From Patescibacteria group bacterium (GTDB lineage Bacteria > Patescibacteriota > Minisyncoccia > Portnoybacterales > GWB1-42-6): a stretch of DNA of 16,422 nt. The DNA is taken from NCBI GenBank assembly GCA_018826025.1, contig JAHKAK010000071.1, positions 1 to 16,422 on the forward strand, in the 5' to 3' direction. The position numbers and the translations under genes are program-made. Below are positions 6,934 to 12,352 of this stretch, one piece after another. The notes below the pieces were generated by a model. That model made no database searches. It saw only the letters and a program-made list of their open reading frames with translations, and had not been told where the DNA came from. How positions within the stretch are numbered: position 1 is the first letter of the stretch; each line of letters opens with the position of its first letter.

Positions 6934-6975
6934 AGCTACTCTGGCCCAACTACGCTCCGATTCTCATCGGAGCTT
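6934..6975. repeat. 42 bp direct repeat, copy 1 (tRNA-Thr 5' end plus leader hairpin)
   Basis: Identical to 7079-7120. On the minus strand it contains a leader hairpin (GCTCCGAT/ATCGGAGC, TCTC loop on the plus strand), GTAGTTGG, and then the first 12 bases of the layer 1 tRNA-Thr (GCCAGAGTAGCT). Confidence 0.85.
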
Positions 6976-7078
6976 TCTCTTTCGCTGAAGCTACAGAAAG
7001 ACGCAGTCGGCTCTTCTGACTTGTCCCCCGAAGCCTTGGCGAAGGGGGGATCTCAAATGTAATTTGAGCGAAGGCGGA

Positions 7079-7120
7079 AGCTACTCTGGCCCAACTACGC
7101 TCCGATTCTCATCGGAGCTT
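7079..7120. repeat. 42 bp direct repeat, copy 2 (outermost tRNA-Thr 5' fragment)
   Basis: Second copy of the leader hairpin plus the first 12 bases of tRNA-Thr. Here the tRNA sequence stops after GCCAGAGTAGCT and runs into hairpin-rich DNA (6976-7078, including arms around CCCCCCTTCGCC and GCTTCGGGGG). By analogy with the inner layers this is the 5' remnant of a fifth, outermost tRNA-Thr whose 3' half is not found. Confidence 0.8.
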
Positions 7121-7149
7121 CGATGGGCAAGCGCCAAAAAAGGTGCCTC

Positions 7150-7920
7150 TTATTTTTTCTTCGCGCTGCGCAACCCTTTAATTCTTTCCAGTTTTGCTTT
7201 AGTTGTTTCATCAGTCGGGTCAAGCTTCAGCACCTGCCGGAAACAAGCTCGGGCATCAGAATAACTTTGCTGGTTCACATAAATATCGCAAAGCACTCGG
7301 TAGGATTCAACATCCTTGGGGTTTTGGGCGATAGCATCAATATACTTCTTCTCTTCTTCAGAGACCGTCAGAATTTCTTCTTCCTCCGGCTGTTGGTCAA
7401 CCACTTCGCTGATAACCGGCTCTATCACTTTTTCTTCTTCCACGCTATTAACAATCTCTACTTTTTCTTTAAAAGCCAGATCCTCATCTTTAGCTACTTC
7501 TTCGTGAATTTTTTCTAAACTCTCTGAAATCTCAACTTTATCTAATTTTTCCAATAGCTGCGTTTCTTCTTTTTTCTTCAACCGCCGGTGCTCCATCCAC
7601 GCCCGCGACCGGATGGTCCAGGTATCGGATTTATCGCGCGCCCGCTTTATCCAGCCGACAAATAAATTATCCACTTTTAAAACGAGCAGCCGAAATTTTC
7701 TTAAGTTTTTTTCCAGCCCGCTTAAAATCAGCGGGAAAAAATTTGAGTATTTTATTCCGCGCAGACGGGTTTTTATCCCTTCGCTGATTTTGCCATTCAA
7801 TGCAGGGTAAGAATCATCGGAAAGCTTAGCTAAGGTTGAGACCTTGCGAAAAATAATTATCGCTAAACCAACCACGCCGCCCGCGAACAAAACTGAGCCC
7901 GTAATTGTTATCCAAGACAT
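7150..7920 (-). CDS. Membrane-anchored TPR protein
   Basis: A 256-residue protein with one N-terminal membrane helix (about 4-24, SVLFAGGVVGLAIIIF), a basic middle part (50-125) and a strongly acidic, low-complexity linker (about 125-185). The C-terminal TPR region (about 186-245) includes SYRVLCDIYVNQQSYSDA and CFRQVLKLDPTDE, close to a consensus TPR with the terminal P. The topology suggests a cytoplasmic scaffold. It is the third gene of the rpsB-tsf cluster on the minus strand, separated from tsf by a palindromic repeat (7928-8008). The partner is unknown. Confidence 0.75.
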   Translation of the reverse strand: MSWITITGSVLFAGGVVGLAIIIFRKVSTLAKLSDDSYPALNGKISEGIKTRLRGIKYSNFFPLILSGLEKNLRKFRLLVLKVDNLFVGWIKRARDKSDTWTIRSRAWMEHRRLKKKEETQLLEKLDKVEISESLEKIHEEVAKDEDLAFKEKVEIVNSVEEEKVIEPVISEVVDQQPEEEEILTVSEEEKKYIDAIAQNPKDVESYRVLCDIYVNQQSYSDARACFRQVLKLDPTDETTKAKLERIKGLRSAKKK

Positions 7921-7927
7921 ATAACAA

Positions 7928-8008
7928 CCGCTGATAGCGCTGATTTATGGCGGATTGACGCGGAATTTTCTATCCGCCATATCCGCTCAAAATCCGCGTT
8001 ATCCGTGG
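7928..8008. repeat. Dispersed palindromic repeat, family 2, copy 1
   Basis: An 81 bp unit related along its whole length to 11034-11119: shared words GCTGATTTA, GGATTGACGC, ATATCCGCTC and TTATCCGTGG. The internal arms GGCGGAT/ATCCGCC can form a hairpin. It fills the gap between tsf and the TPR gene and starts two bases after the tsf stop codon. The resemblance to repeats scattered through other environmental bacterial genomes is from memory. Confidence 0.75.
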
Positions 8009-8009
8009 T

Positions 8010-8459
8010 TTAGAGTTCAAAACGCACAAATTTTCCGACTTTAATATTTTCTCCTAATTTCCCGACCGCGTCGCTGATTAAATCTTTGATTGTCTTCTCG
8101 GGATTTTTGAGATACGGCTGATTCAAAAGTTCTTCCGGGGTTTGCGCGCCATTGGCCGCAATTTGCAAACAAATTTCATGAGCCAAAGCCTTAAAATTTT
8201 CGTTCCGCGCCACAAAATCCGTTTCGCAATAAAGCGCCACTAAAGCGCCTATCTTTTGATTGGCGTGGATATAAGATTCAATGATGCCGCTGTTGGTCTG
8301 GCGCTCCGCTTTTTTCTCGGCTAACTCTACGCCGCGCTTAGATAAAAGATCGCGAGCGCGAGCTTCATCGCCGCCAGCCTCTTCCAGCGCTTTTTTGCAA
8401 TCCATCATTGAAGCGCCCATTTCCTCTCTTAATTTTTTGATTTGTTCAGCTGAAACCAT
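8010..8459 (-). CDS. tsf: Elongation factor Ts, short form
   Basis: A 149-residue EF-Ts, the nucleotide-exchange factor for EF-Tu. The N-terminal UBA-like domain (1-45) reads SAEQIKKLREEMGASMMDCK, and the signature ETDFVARN is at 79-86 followed by FKALAHEICLQIAA. Escherichia coli EF-Ts is about 283 residues, so the second half of the dimerisation domain is missing here. Short forms are known in several lineages, and the protein ends cleanly at VGKFVRFEL, so this looks natural, not truncated. The gene follows rpsB as in most bacteria, but 322 bp of palindromic DNA separates them. The start is ATG 8459. Confidence 0.93.
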   Translation of the reverse strand: MVSAEQIKKLREEMGASMMDCKKALEEAGGDEARARDLLSKRGVELAEKKAERQTNSGIIESYIHANQKIGALVALYCETDFVARNENFKALAHEICLQIAANGAQTPEELLNQPYLKNPEKTIKDLISDAVGKLGENIKVGKFVRFEL

Positions 8460-8520
8460 ATTTTTCCTACAAATTACTTATATCCTACCAATTACGAATT
8501 ACCGCTAATTACGAATAATT

Positions 8521-8635
8521 TAACTCCTCCTAACCTCCTCTTTAGAAAAAGAGGAGGAACTCCCTCTCTTTTTTAAAGAGAGGGTTGCTTGCCTCGCCGT
8601 AGCTTTAGCGAAGGCAGGGGGTGAGTTAAATTTTT
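8521..8635. repeat. Palindromic repeat with AATTTAACTC ends
   Basis: The ends TTTAACTCCTCCT and AGGGGGTGAGTTAAA are inverted copies. Inside are two perfect or near-perfect hairpins (CCTCTTTag/aaaaAGAGG and CCCTCTCTTTttTAAAGAGAGGG) and a third around GCCGTAGC. It is the first of two units filling the rpsB-tsf gap. Confidence 0.6.
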
Positions 8636-8636
8636 A

Positions 8637-8781
8637 AGCGAGGGTTTGCTTTTCTGAAACGCTCAGTTTTTCGAGCGGGCACGGTGTCCCGACATTCTGG
8701 AGGGACGAGCGAGAAAAACTGGCGAGTGAAATTTTTCACGCTGGGGAAAATTTCACGATTTCAGAAAGCAAATCCGAGCGA
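8637..8781. repeat. Large imperfect palindrome after rpsB
   Basis: Outer arms TTTGCTTTTCTGAAA and TTTCAGAAAGCAAA, middle arms CAGTTTTTCGAGCG and GAGCGAGAAAAACTG, and a side hairpin GTGAAATTTTTCAC. It ends at the rpsB stop codon (8782-8784). It could act as a transcription or mRNA-stability element between rpsB and tsf, but it looks like a mobile palindrome. Confidence 0.55.
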
Positions 8782-9513
8782 CTATTTCTCCGCCACTTTC
8801 ACCATTGGCTTAACGTTCTTCAGATTATCCGTTATCGTGGCTAACAAAATTTTTAGAGAAGCCGTGGCATCATCGTTAGCCGGAATAATATAATCAATGC
8901 CAACCGGATTCATATTCGTATCACAAATTGCAATAACTGGAATTTTTGTTATCTTAGCCTCGCGCATGGCGATATTATCCACTTTAACATCCGTAATAAA
9001 AACCGCTTCGGGCAATTTATTCAAATCCCTGATACCGGCTAATTGTCCCTGCAACTTCTCCATTTTTCGCTGCAACATCAGCCGTTCTTTTTTGGTAAAT
9101 TTATCCCACTGGCCGGTTTTTTTCTGCTCTTCCAACTCCTTTAAATACTGAATGCGCTTGGAAATAGTTTTGAAGTTAGTCAGCGTGCCGCCCAGCCACC
9201 GATTAGCCACATAGGGTAAATTTAGCTCGTTAGCGGAAGAAGCAATCAGCGCCTTAGCCGCGGGCTTAGTGCCGACAAATAAAACCTTGCCATTGTTAGC
9301 CAGAACGCGCGCCATAAAAAATAGCGCTTCTGACATTTTTTTCAAGGTTTTCTCTACGTCAAAAATATGGACGCCATTTCTGGGACCAAAAATATACGGC
9401 GCCATTTTGGGATTCCAACTGGAAGTTTTATGGCCAAAATGAGCTCCTGCCTCAACCAATTGTTCGGCTGAAGGTAATTTCACATCAATGATAGTGCTTT
9501 TTTCTTCGGTCAT
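8782..9513 (-). CDS. rpsB: 30S ribosomal protein uS2
   Basis: A 243-residue uS2 from ATG 9513, binding 16S rRNA at the back of the small subunit. Recognisable blocks: EQLVEAGAHFGHKTSSWNPKM near the start, IFGPRNGVHIFDVEKT, 'VLFVGTKPAAKALIASSA', the PYVANRWLGGTLTNFKTI signature, DLNKLPEAVFITDV, and IPVIAICDTNMNPVGIDYII near the end. The length is normal for the family. An in-frame ATG at 9531 would add six residues; neither start has a well-placed Shine-Dalgarno, and I prefer 9513. The promoter is at 9736-9764. It is followed by tsf in the usual order. Confidence 0.95.
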   Translation of the reverse strand: MTEEKSTIIDVKLPSAEQLVEAGAHFGHKTSSWNPKMAPYIFGPRNGVHIFDVEKTLKKMSEALFFMARVLANNGKVLFVGTKPAAKALIASSANELNLPYVANRWLGGTLTNFKTISKRIQYLKELEEQKKTGQWDKFTKKERLMLQRKMEKLQGQLAGIRDLNKLPEAVFITDVKVDNIAMREAKITKIPVIAICDTNMNPVGIDYIIPANDDATASLKILLATITDNLKNVKPMVKVAEK

Positions 9514-9534
9514 AATAATATTCTGTATCATACC

Positions 9535-9633
9535 CCCTCTCCTCAGACGAGGAGAGGGCTAGGGTGAGGTGGTGAAAACAATGAAGAATCAACACCCCCT
9601 CTCAATCTCCCCCTCATCCGAGGAGGAGAGGAA
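9535..9633. repeat. Pyrimidine/purine hairpin repeat upstream of rpsB
   Basis: A perfect 10 bp hairpin CCCTCTCCTC-AGAC-GAGGAGAGGG (9535-9558), followed by GCTAGGGTGAGG, a spacer, and a second cluster CCCCTCATCCGAGGAGGAG. It lies in the rpsB leader between promoter and start. The rest of the 9634-9897 gap holds the two promoters and no gene. Confidence 0.6.
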
Positions 9634-9735
9634 TAATTTTAAAATTAAAATATAATCGTTTTTCTTGGTTTAACCGCCCAAACTGAAAAAAGAAAGAATA
9701 ATCTTTCATTACAGACAAGCGAATCAATTGATAAA

Positions 9736-9764
9736 AGTATACTCCAGGATTTATAAAAAAGCAA
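9736..9764 (-). promoter_or_regulatory. Sigma70-type promoter for rpsB
   Basis: On the minus strand TTGCTT (9764-9759) and TATACT (9741-9736) are separated by exactly 17 bases, both close to consensus. The transcript would carry an about 200 nt leader including the hairpin repeat at 9535-9633. Confidence 0.65.
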
Positions 9765-9771
9765 CAATCTC

Positions 9772-9799
9772 TTGCCAAATTCTCTTTTTATGATAAAAT
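9772..9799 (+). promoter_or_regulatory. Candidate promoter for rpmE-prfA
   Basis: TTGCCA (9772-9777) and TAAAAT (9794-9799) with a 16-base spacer, about 100 bp before rpmE. It lies back to back with the rpsB promoter, 7 bp from its -35 box, making a compact divergent control region for ribosomal genes. Confidence 0.5.
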
Positions 9800-9897
9800 G
9801 AGCACTACGATAGAAACCCATAAATAACCGGCTAAGGATAAACCATCAACGAACAAATTCATTCGTAATTGGTCTTAAATCATAATTGGTAGAAATA

Positions 9898-10155
9898 ATG
9901 AAAAAAGGCATTCATCCTCAATATTACCCGGACGCAAAAGCCGCCTGCGCTTGCGGCAATTCATTCACAACCGGCTCAACCAAGCCCGAGCTTAATGTTG
10001 AAATTTGCTCGGCTTGCCATCCATTCTATACCGGTAAAGAAAAACTTATTGACACAGCCGGTCGCGTTGACCGCTTCCGCAAAATGCAGACTAAAAAGGG
10101 TGAAATCTCGGCTAAAAAAGGGGCGAAAAAGGAGCGGGTTAAGAAACAAAAATGA
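9898..10155 (+). CDS. rpmE: 50S ribosomal protein bL31 (zinc type)
   Basis: An 85-residue bL31. It opens MKKGIHPQYYPDAKAACACG and has the four metal-binding cysteines of the C+ form: CAC near residue 17 and CSAC in VEICSACHPFYTGK. The signature HPFYTG is followed by DTAGRVDRFRK. The C-terminal 25 residues are a Lys-rich tail (KKGEISAKKGAKKERVKKQK) that probably binds rRNA. I use ATG 9898; an in-frame TTG at 9886 adds four residues that do not match the family. Its TGA stop is the first triplet of the inserted repeat at 10153-10287. It is followed by prfA. Confidence 0.95.
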   Translation: MKKGIHPQYYPDAKAACACGNSFTTGSTKPELNVEICSACHPFYTGKEKLIDTAGRVDRFRKMQTKKGEISAKKGAKKERVKKQK

Positions 10156-10287
10156 CGCGTAGCGTCATCCCGAGCCCCTAAAAAAGAAACTTCGTTTCTT
10201 CAACGGGGTAAACTCCGCGAGGGATCCCGTTATATTACAGCCATCCGCGAGATTACTTCGTCCCCCGCAAAATGCGGAGTCCTCACA
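10153..10287. repeat. TGACG-ended palindromic repeat carrying a CCCC...GGGG hairpin
   Basis: Outer ends TGACGCGTAGCGTCATCCCGAG and CCTCACAATGAC resemble the widely dispersed GTCATTGCGAGG-type repeat (recognised from memory). Inside one arm is a hairpin beginning CCCCTAAAAAAGAAAC and ending GTTTCTTCAACGGGG, with ends like the ACCCCG units elsewhere in this window, so one repeat seems to sit inside another. It separates rpmE from prfA and supplies the rpmE stop and one possible prfA start codon. Confidence 0.7.
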
Positions 10288-11043
10288 ATGACAAAAAATA
10301 TGGATACGCCAAAAACAAAAGGTATAATTCTTGAAATTCGCGCCGGCACCGGCGGAGACGAAGCCGGAATTTTCGCGGCTGATCTCTTCCGCCTGTACTC
10401 CAGATATGCCCAATCGCAAGGTTGGGGTTTTTCTGTTTTAGACGAAAGTCGAAACTCTGTTGGCGGCCTTAAAGAAATTGTTATGGAGATTTCCGGCGCC
10501 GAGGCTTACGAACAATTAAAAAATGAAAGCGGCGTGCACCGCGTCCAGCGCGTGCCCAAGACCGAAAAAAATGGCCGAGTGCACACCTCCACCGCCTCTG
10601 TCGCCATCCTCCCCAAGGTAACAGCCACGGAAGTAAAAATTAATCCGCAAGATCTGCAAATTGACGCGGTGCGCTCTTCCGGCCCTGGCGGGCAAAACGT
10701 CAATAAAAGATCCACCGCCGTTAGAATTGTTCACCTCCCAACCAATGTCGTTGTTTTCTCCCAAACCGAGCGGTCCCAATCACAAAATAAAGAAATTGCT
10801 ATGGAAATTCTGCGCGCCAAAATTTATGAACATTCGCATAATCAACAGATGTCTCGGCTTTCCGACGAACGCCGCCAGCAGATCGGCACGGCCGACCGTT
10901 CCGAAAAAATCCGCACCTACAATTTCCCGCAAAATCGCCTTACAGACCATAGAATCGGCAAAAGTTGGCATAATTTGGAATCAATCATGGAGGGAAAATT
11001 GGACCCGATAATTAAGGCCTTCCGCAGCCAGAACCACGGATAA
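10288..11043 (+). CDS. prfA: Peptide chain release factor 1, lacking domain 1
   Basis: A 251-residue class I release factor that recognises stop codons and triggers peptide release. GTGGDEAG is at 20-27, the codon-recognition tripeptide PKT (PxT class, reads UAA/UAG) at 90-92, and the catalytic GGQ loop in SSGPGGQNVN at 134-136. NFPQNRLTDHRI and MEGKLDPII are near the C-terminus. RF1 of Escherichia coli has 360 residues and reaches the ILEIRAGTGGDEA block after about 105. That whole N-terminal domain is absent here, because the palindromic repeat at 10153-10287 lies directly upstream. ATG 10288 is formed by the end of that repeat; ATG 10300 is an alternative. The family-2 repeat at 11034 supplies the stop TAA. 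Loss of domain 1 could be a lineage trait or a disruption. Confidence 0.9.
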   Translation: MTKNMDTPKTKGIILEIRAGTGGDEAGIFAADLFRLYSRYAQSQGWGFSVLDESRNSVGGLKEIVMEISGAEAYEQLKNESGVHRVQRVPKTEKNGRVHTSTASVAILPKVTATEVKINPQDLQIDAVRSSGPGGQNVNKRSTAVRIVHLPTNVVVFSQTERSQSQNKEIAMEILRAKIYEHSHNQQMSRLSDERRQQIGTADRSEKIRTYNFPQNRLTDHRIGKSWHNLESIMEGKLDPIIKAFRSQNHG

Positions 11044-11119
11044 CGCTGATTCATAACGGATTGACGCAGATATTAAAAATCCATCCGCAATATCCGCTCC
11101 AAATCAGCGTAATCCGTGG
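11034..11119. repeat. Dispersed palindromic repeat, family 2, copy 2
   Basis: An 86 bp unit with inverted ends CCACGGATAACGCTGATT and AATCAGCGTAATCCGTGG (one mismatch over 18 bp). It is related to 7928-8008. It covers the last two sense codons and the TAA stop of prfA. Confidence 0.8.
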
Positions 11120-11149
11120 TTAAAGTTCCTTAAAAATTTATGGCATAGC

Positions 11150-11326
11150 GTCATTCCGCACCTGCCTGCTCATTTACCCCGTTAGAAGTTTTTGACAAAA
11201 CTTGTGTTTTCACGAATTAAAGCCATAGGCGAAATCGCATATTTACTCGACCTACGACAAATCCTGATTGAACTTCTATACGGGGCCGAAACAATAAACG
11301 GGCAAGCAAGCCCGGAATGACGGGAT
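11150..11326. repeat. CGTCATTCCG-ended palindrome with an ACCCCG unit nested inside
   Basis: The outer inverted arms CGTCATTCCGCACCTGCC and GGCAAGCAAGCCCGGAATG are imperfect complements. Between them lies a complete ACCCCGTTAGAAGTT unit (11176-11285). This fills most of the prfA-to-11483 gap. The remainder (11327-11482) holds a smaller palindrome with GCGTTTTTCCGCG and TCTGCG/CGCAGA arms and no gene. Confidence 0.65.
11176..11285. repeat. ACCCCG-type palindromic unit, copy 2 (nested)
   Basis: Ends ACCCCGTTAGAAGTT and AACTTCTATACGGGG are inverted copies with a small gap. The about 80 bp interior does not match the interiors of copies 1 and 3, so only the ends are conserved. Confidence 0.7.
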
Positions 11327-11482
11327 TAAAATTTAAAATCCATTTTACTTTGAATTATGAAATGGTCTCTCCGCGTTTTTCCGCGTTTCGGTTCAGCGTA
11401 GTTCTGCGATATACTTTTGCAAAACCACGCAAAAAATTACGCCAAACGACGCAGAAAACCTATTCCTGATTCAAAGAAATCT

Positions 11483-12079
11483 ATGCCAAACCAACTAGAT
11501 TTTTCCATGCCCGGTCCGCAGTTTAACGGACCCGCTCCTGATAACTGGTTCAGGCAAAATTGGCGAAAATTAGCCGCCGTTTTGATCCTAGCCCTTCTGG
11601 CAACCGGCACTGTATATTTTTATCGCAACTACCAAAAAAGAATCGCCACGCTTAAGCCCGCCTTGGAAAAAATTATTACTTCGGCCAGCCCCATTGTTAA
11701 CGCCCCTGTGACAGCGGCTAATGACAATCAAATAAAAGAAACCTCTACCCCAAAAGCTACTATCGATGAAAGCGGCGTAACCGTCTTCGCGGCCAAAGGC
11801 AACGGGCAAACACATCTGGCGCGTCAAGCACTCAAAGAATACCTTAAAGATAAGCCGGAGTTATCACAAAAAATAGGAGCGGAACAGCGAATTTATATTG
11901 AAGATTATCTACGCAAACACTTGGCTGATCAATCAATAGTTTTACACGTCGGTGACCAACTGACTTTTTCCAACAACAATATTGAAAACGCGATAAATGC
12001 CGCCTTGGCGCTTAACGACAGCCAAATCAAAAACCTTAGCCAATACGTTCCTCTTGTTCCTTCGTTAATGACACCTTAA
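11483..12079 (+). CDS. Conserved single-pass membrane protein, LysM-like extracellular region
   Basis: A 198-residue protein from ATG 11483. The first about 28 residues are cytoplasmic (proline-rich, then FRQNWRKL), followed by one membrane helix (about 29-47, AAVLILALLATGTVYFY) and a Ser/Thr/Ala-rich linker to about residue 95. The C-terminal domain begins GVTVFAAKGNGQTHLARQAL and ends with VLHVGDQLTFSNNNIENAI, a pattern recalling LysM-like 'GDT...L...I' modules with a helical insertion. I recall similar proteins only in CPR genomes. A cell-wall or envelope role is a guess. A TTG at 11417 in frame would add 22 basic residues but lies in a palindrome. The terminator is at 12171-12207. Confidence 0.72.
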   Translation: MPNQLDFSMPGPQFNGPAPDNWFRQNWRKLAAVLILALLATGTVYFYRNYQKRIATLKPALEKIITSASPIVNAPVTAANDNQIKETSTPKATIDESGVTVFAAKGNGQTHLARQALKEYLKDKPELSQKIGAEQRIYIEDYLRKHLADQSIVLHVGDQLTFSNNNIENAINAALALNDSQIKNLSQYVPLVPSLMTP

Positions 12080-12103
12080 AAAACTAATAAGATACTTATT
12101 CTT

Positions 12104-12147
12104 CGAGCGGATCCCGTCTTGACGGGGGAAGTCGAGGGGTTCGAACA
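12104..12147. repeat. TTCGAGCGG...GGGGTTCGAA hairpin repeat
   Basis: The ends TTCGAGCGGATCC and GGGGTTCGAA surround an inner hairpin CCCGTC-TT-GACGGG. It is a short GC-rich palindrome in otherwise non-coding DNA just after the membrane-protein gene. Confidence 0.5.
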
Positions 12148-12170
12148 ATAAGATTACAGCAACAAATCCC

Positions 12171-12211
12171 AACTAAAAACCGCCCTGTAACATGGCGGTT
12201 TTTAGTTCTTT
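12171..12211 (+). terminator. Intrinsic terminator
   Basis: A perfect 14 bp stem AACTAAAAACCGCC/GGCGGTTTTTAGTT (12171-12184 with 12194-12207) and a 9-nt loop, with T-runs in the 3' arm and after it. It ends transcription from the 11483 gene and, because of the A-run on the left arm, could also work for the minus-strand lytic transglycosylase. Confidence 0.8.
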
Positions 12212-12212
12212 T

Positions 12213-12351
12213 ACCCCGTTAGAAATTATTGAATAAACCAATTGCAAAAAATGAAAATACGGTAAAAGAAGCGACATTTAAAAATAATAAAGGGTATTAA
12301 ACCCAAAGCTGAGCTTAGCCAAAATAAATTATCTAATAATTTTTAACGGGG
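12213..12351. repeat. ACCCCG-type palindromic unit, copy 3
   Basis: About 139 bp with inverted ends ACCCCGTTAGAAATTATTGA and, from the right, CCCCGTTAAAAATTATTAGA. The right end lies one base before the stop codon of the lytic transglycosylase gene (12353-12355). The interior is AT-rich with no gene. Confidence 0.75.
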
Positions 12352-12352
12352 C

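Larger units (their letters stand above)
6542..6945 (-). tRNA. Interrupted tRNA-Thr (UGU), layer 1, D-loop insertion of about 330 nt
   Basis: The 5' part (6945-6925) starts with acceptor GCCAGAG and D-stem GCTC. The 3' part (6600-6542) carries GAGC, anticodon stem ACGGT/ACCGT with loop TTTGTAA (UGU), T-arm GTGGG-TTCGAAT-CCCAC and acceptor CTTCGGC. Acceptor pairing has one A-C mismatch and one G-U pair. Between them, in the D-loop, lies an insertion whose ends pair as a perfect 14 bp stem (6911-6924 with 6603-6616), and the insertion contains layer 2. Removing the insertion gives a nearly normal tRNA-Thr. Whether it is ever processed to a working tRNA is unknown. Confidence 0.6.

Noticed and set aside
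6542..6945. Ordinary group I introns in tRNA genes
   Set aside because: The insertions consist of paired arms and another tRNA, with no room for a group I core, and two lie in the D-loop rather than the anticodon.
6515..7062. Overlapping plus-strand open frames with peptides like SRRWDSNPRPTVYKTVAL
   Set aside because: They are translations of the antisense strand of the tRNA-Thr copies, a well-known source of false proteins.
10165..10419. Minus-strand open frame between rpmE and prfA
   Set aside because: It lies in the palindromic repeat and antisense to prfA, with no family resemblance.
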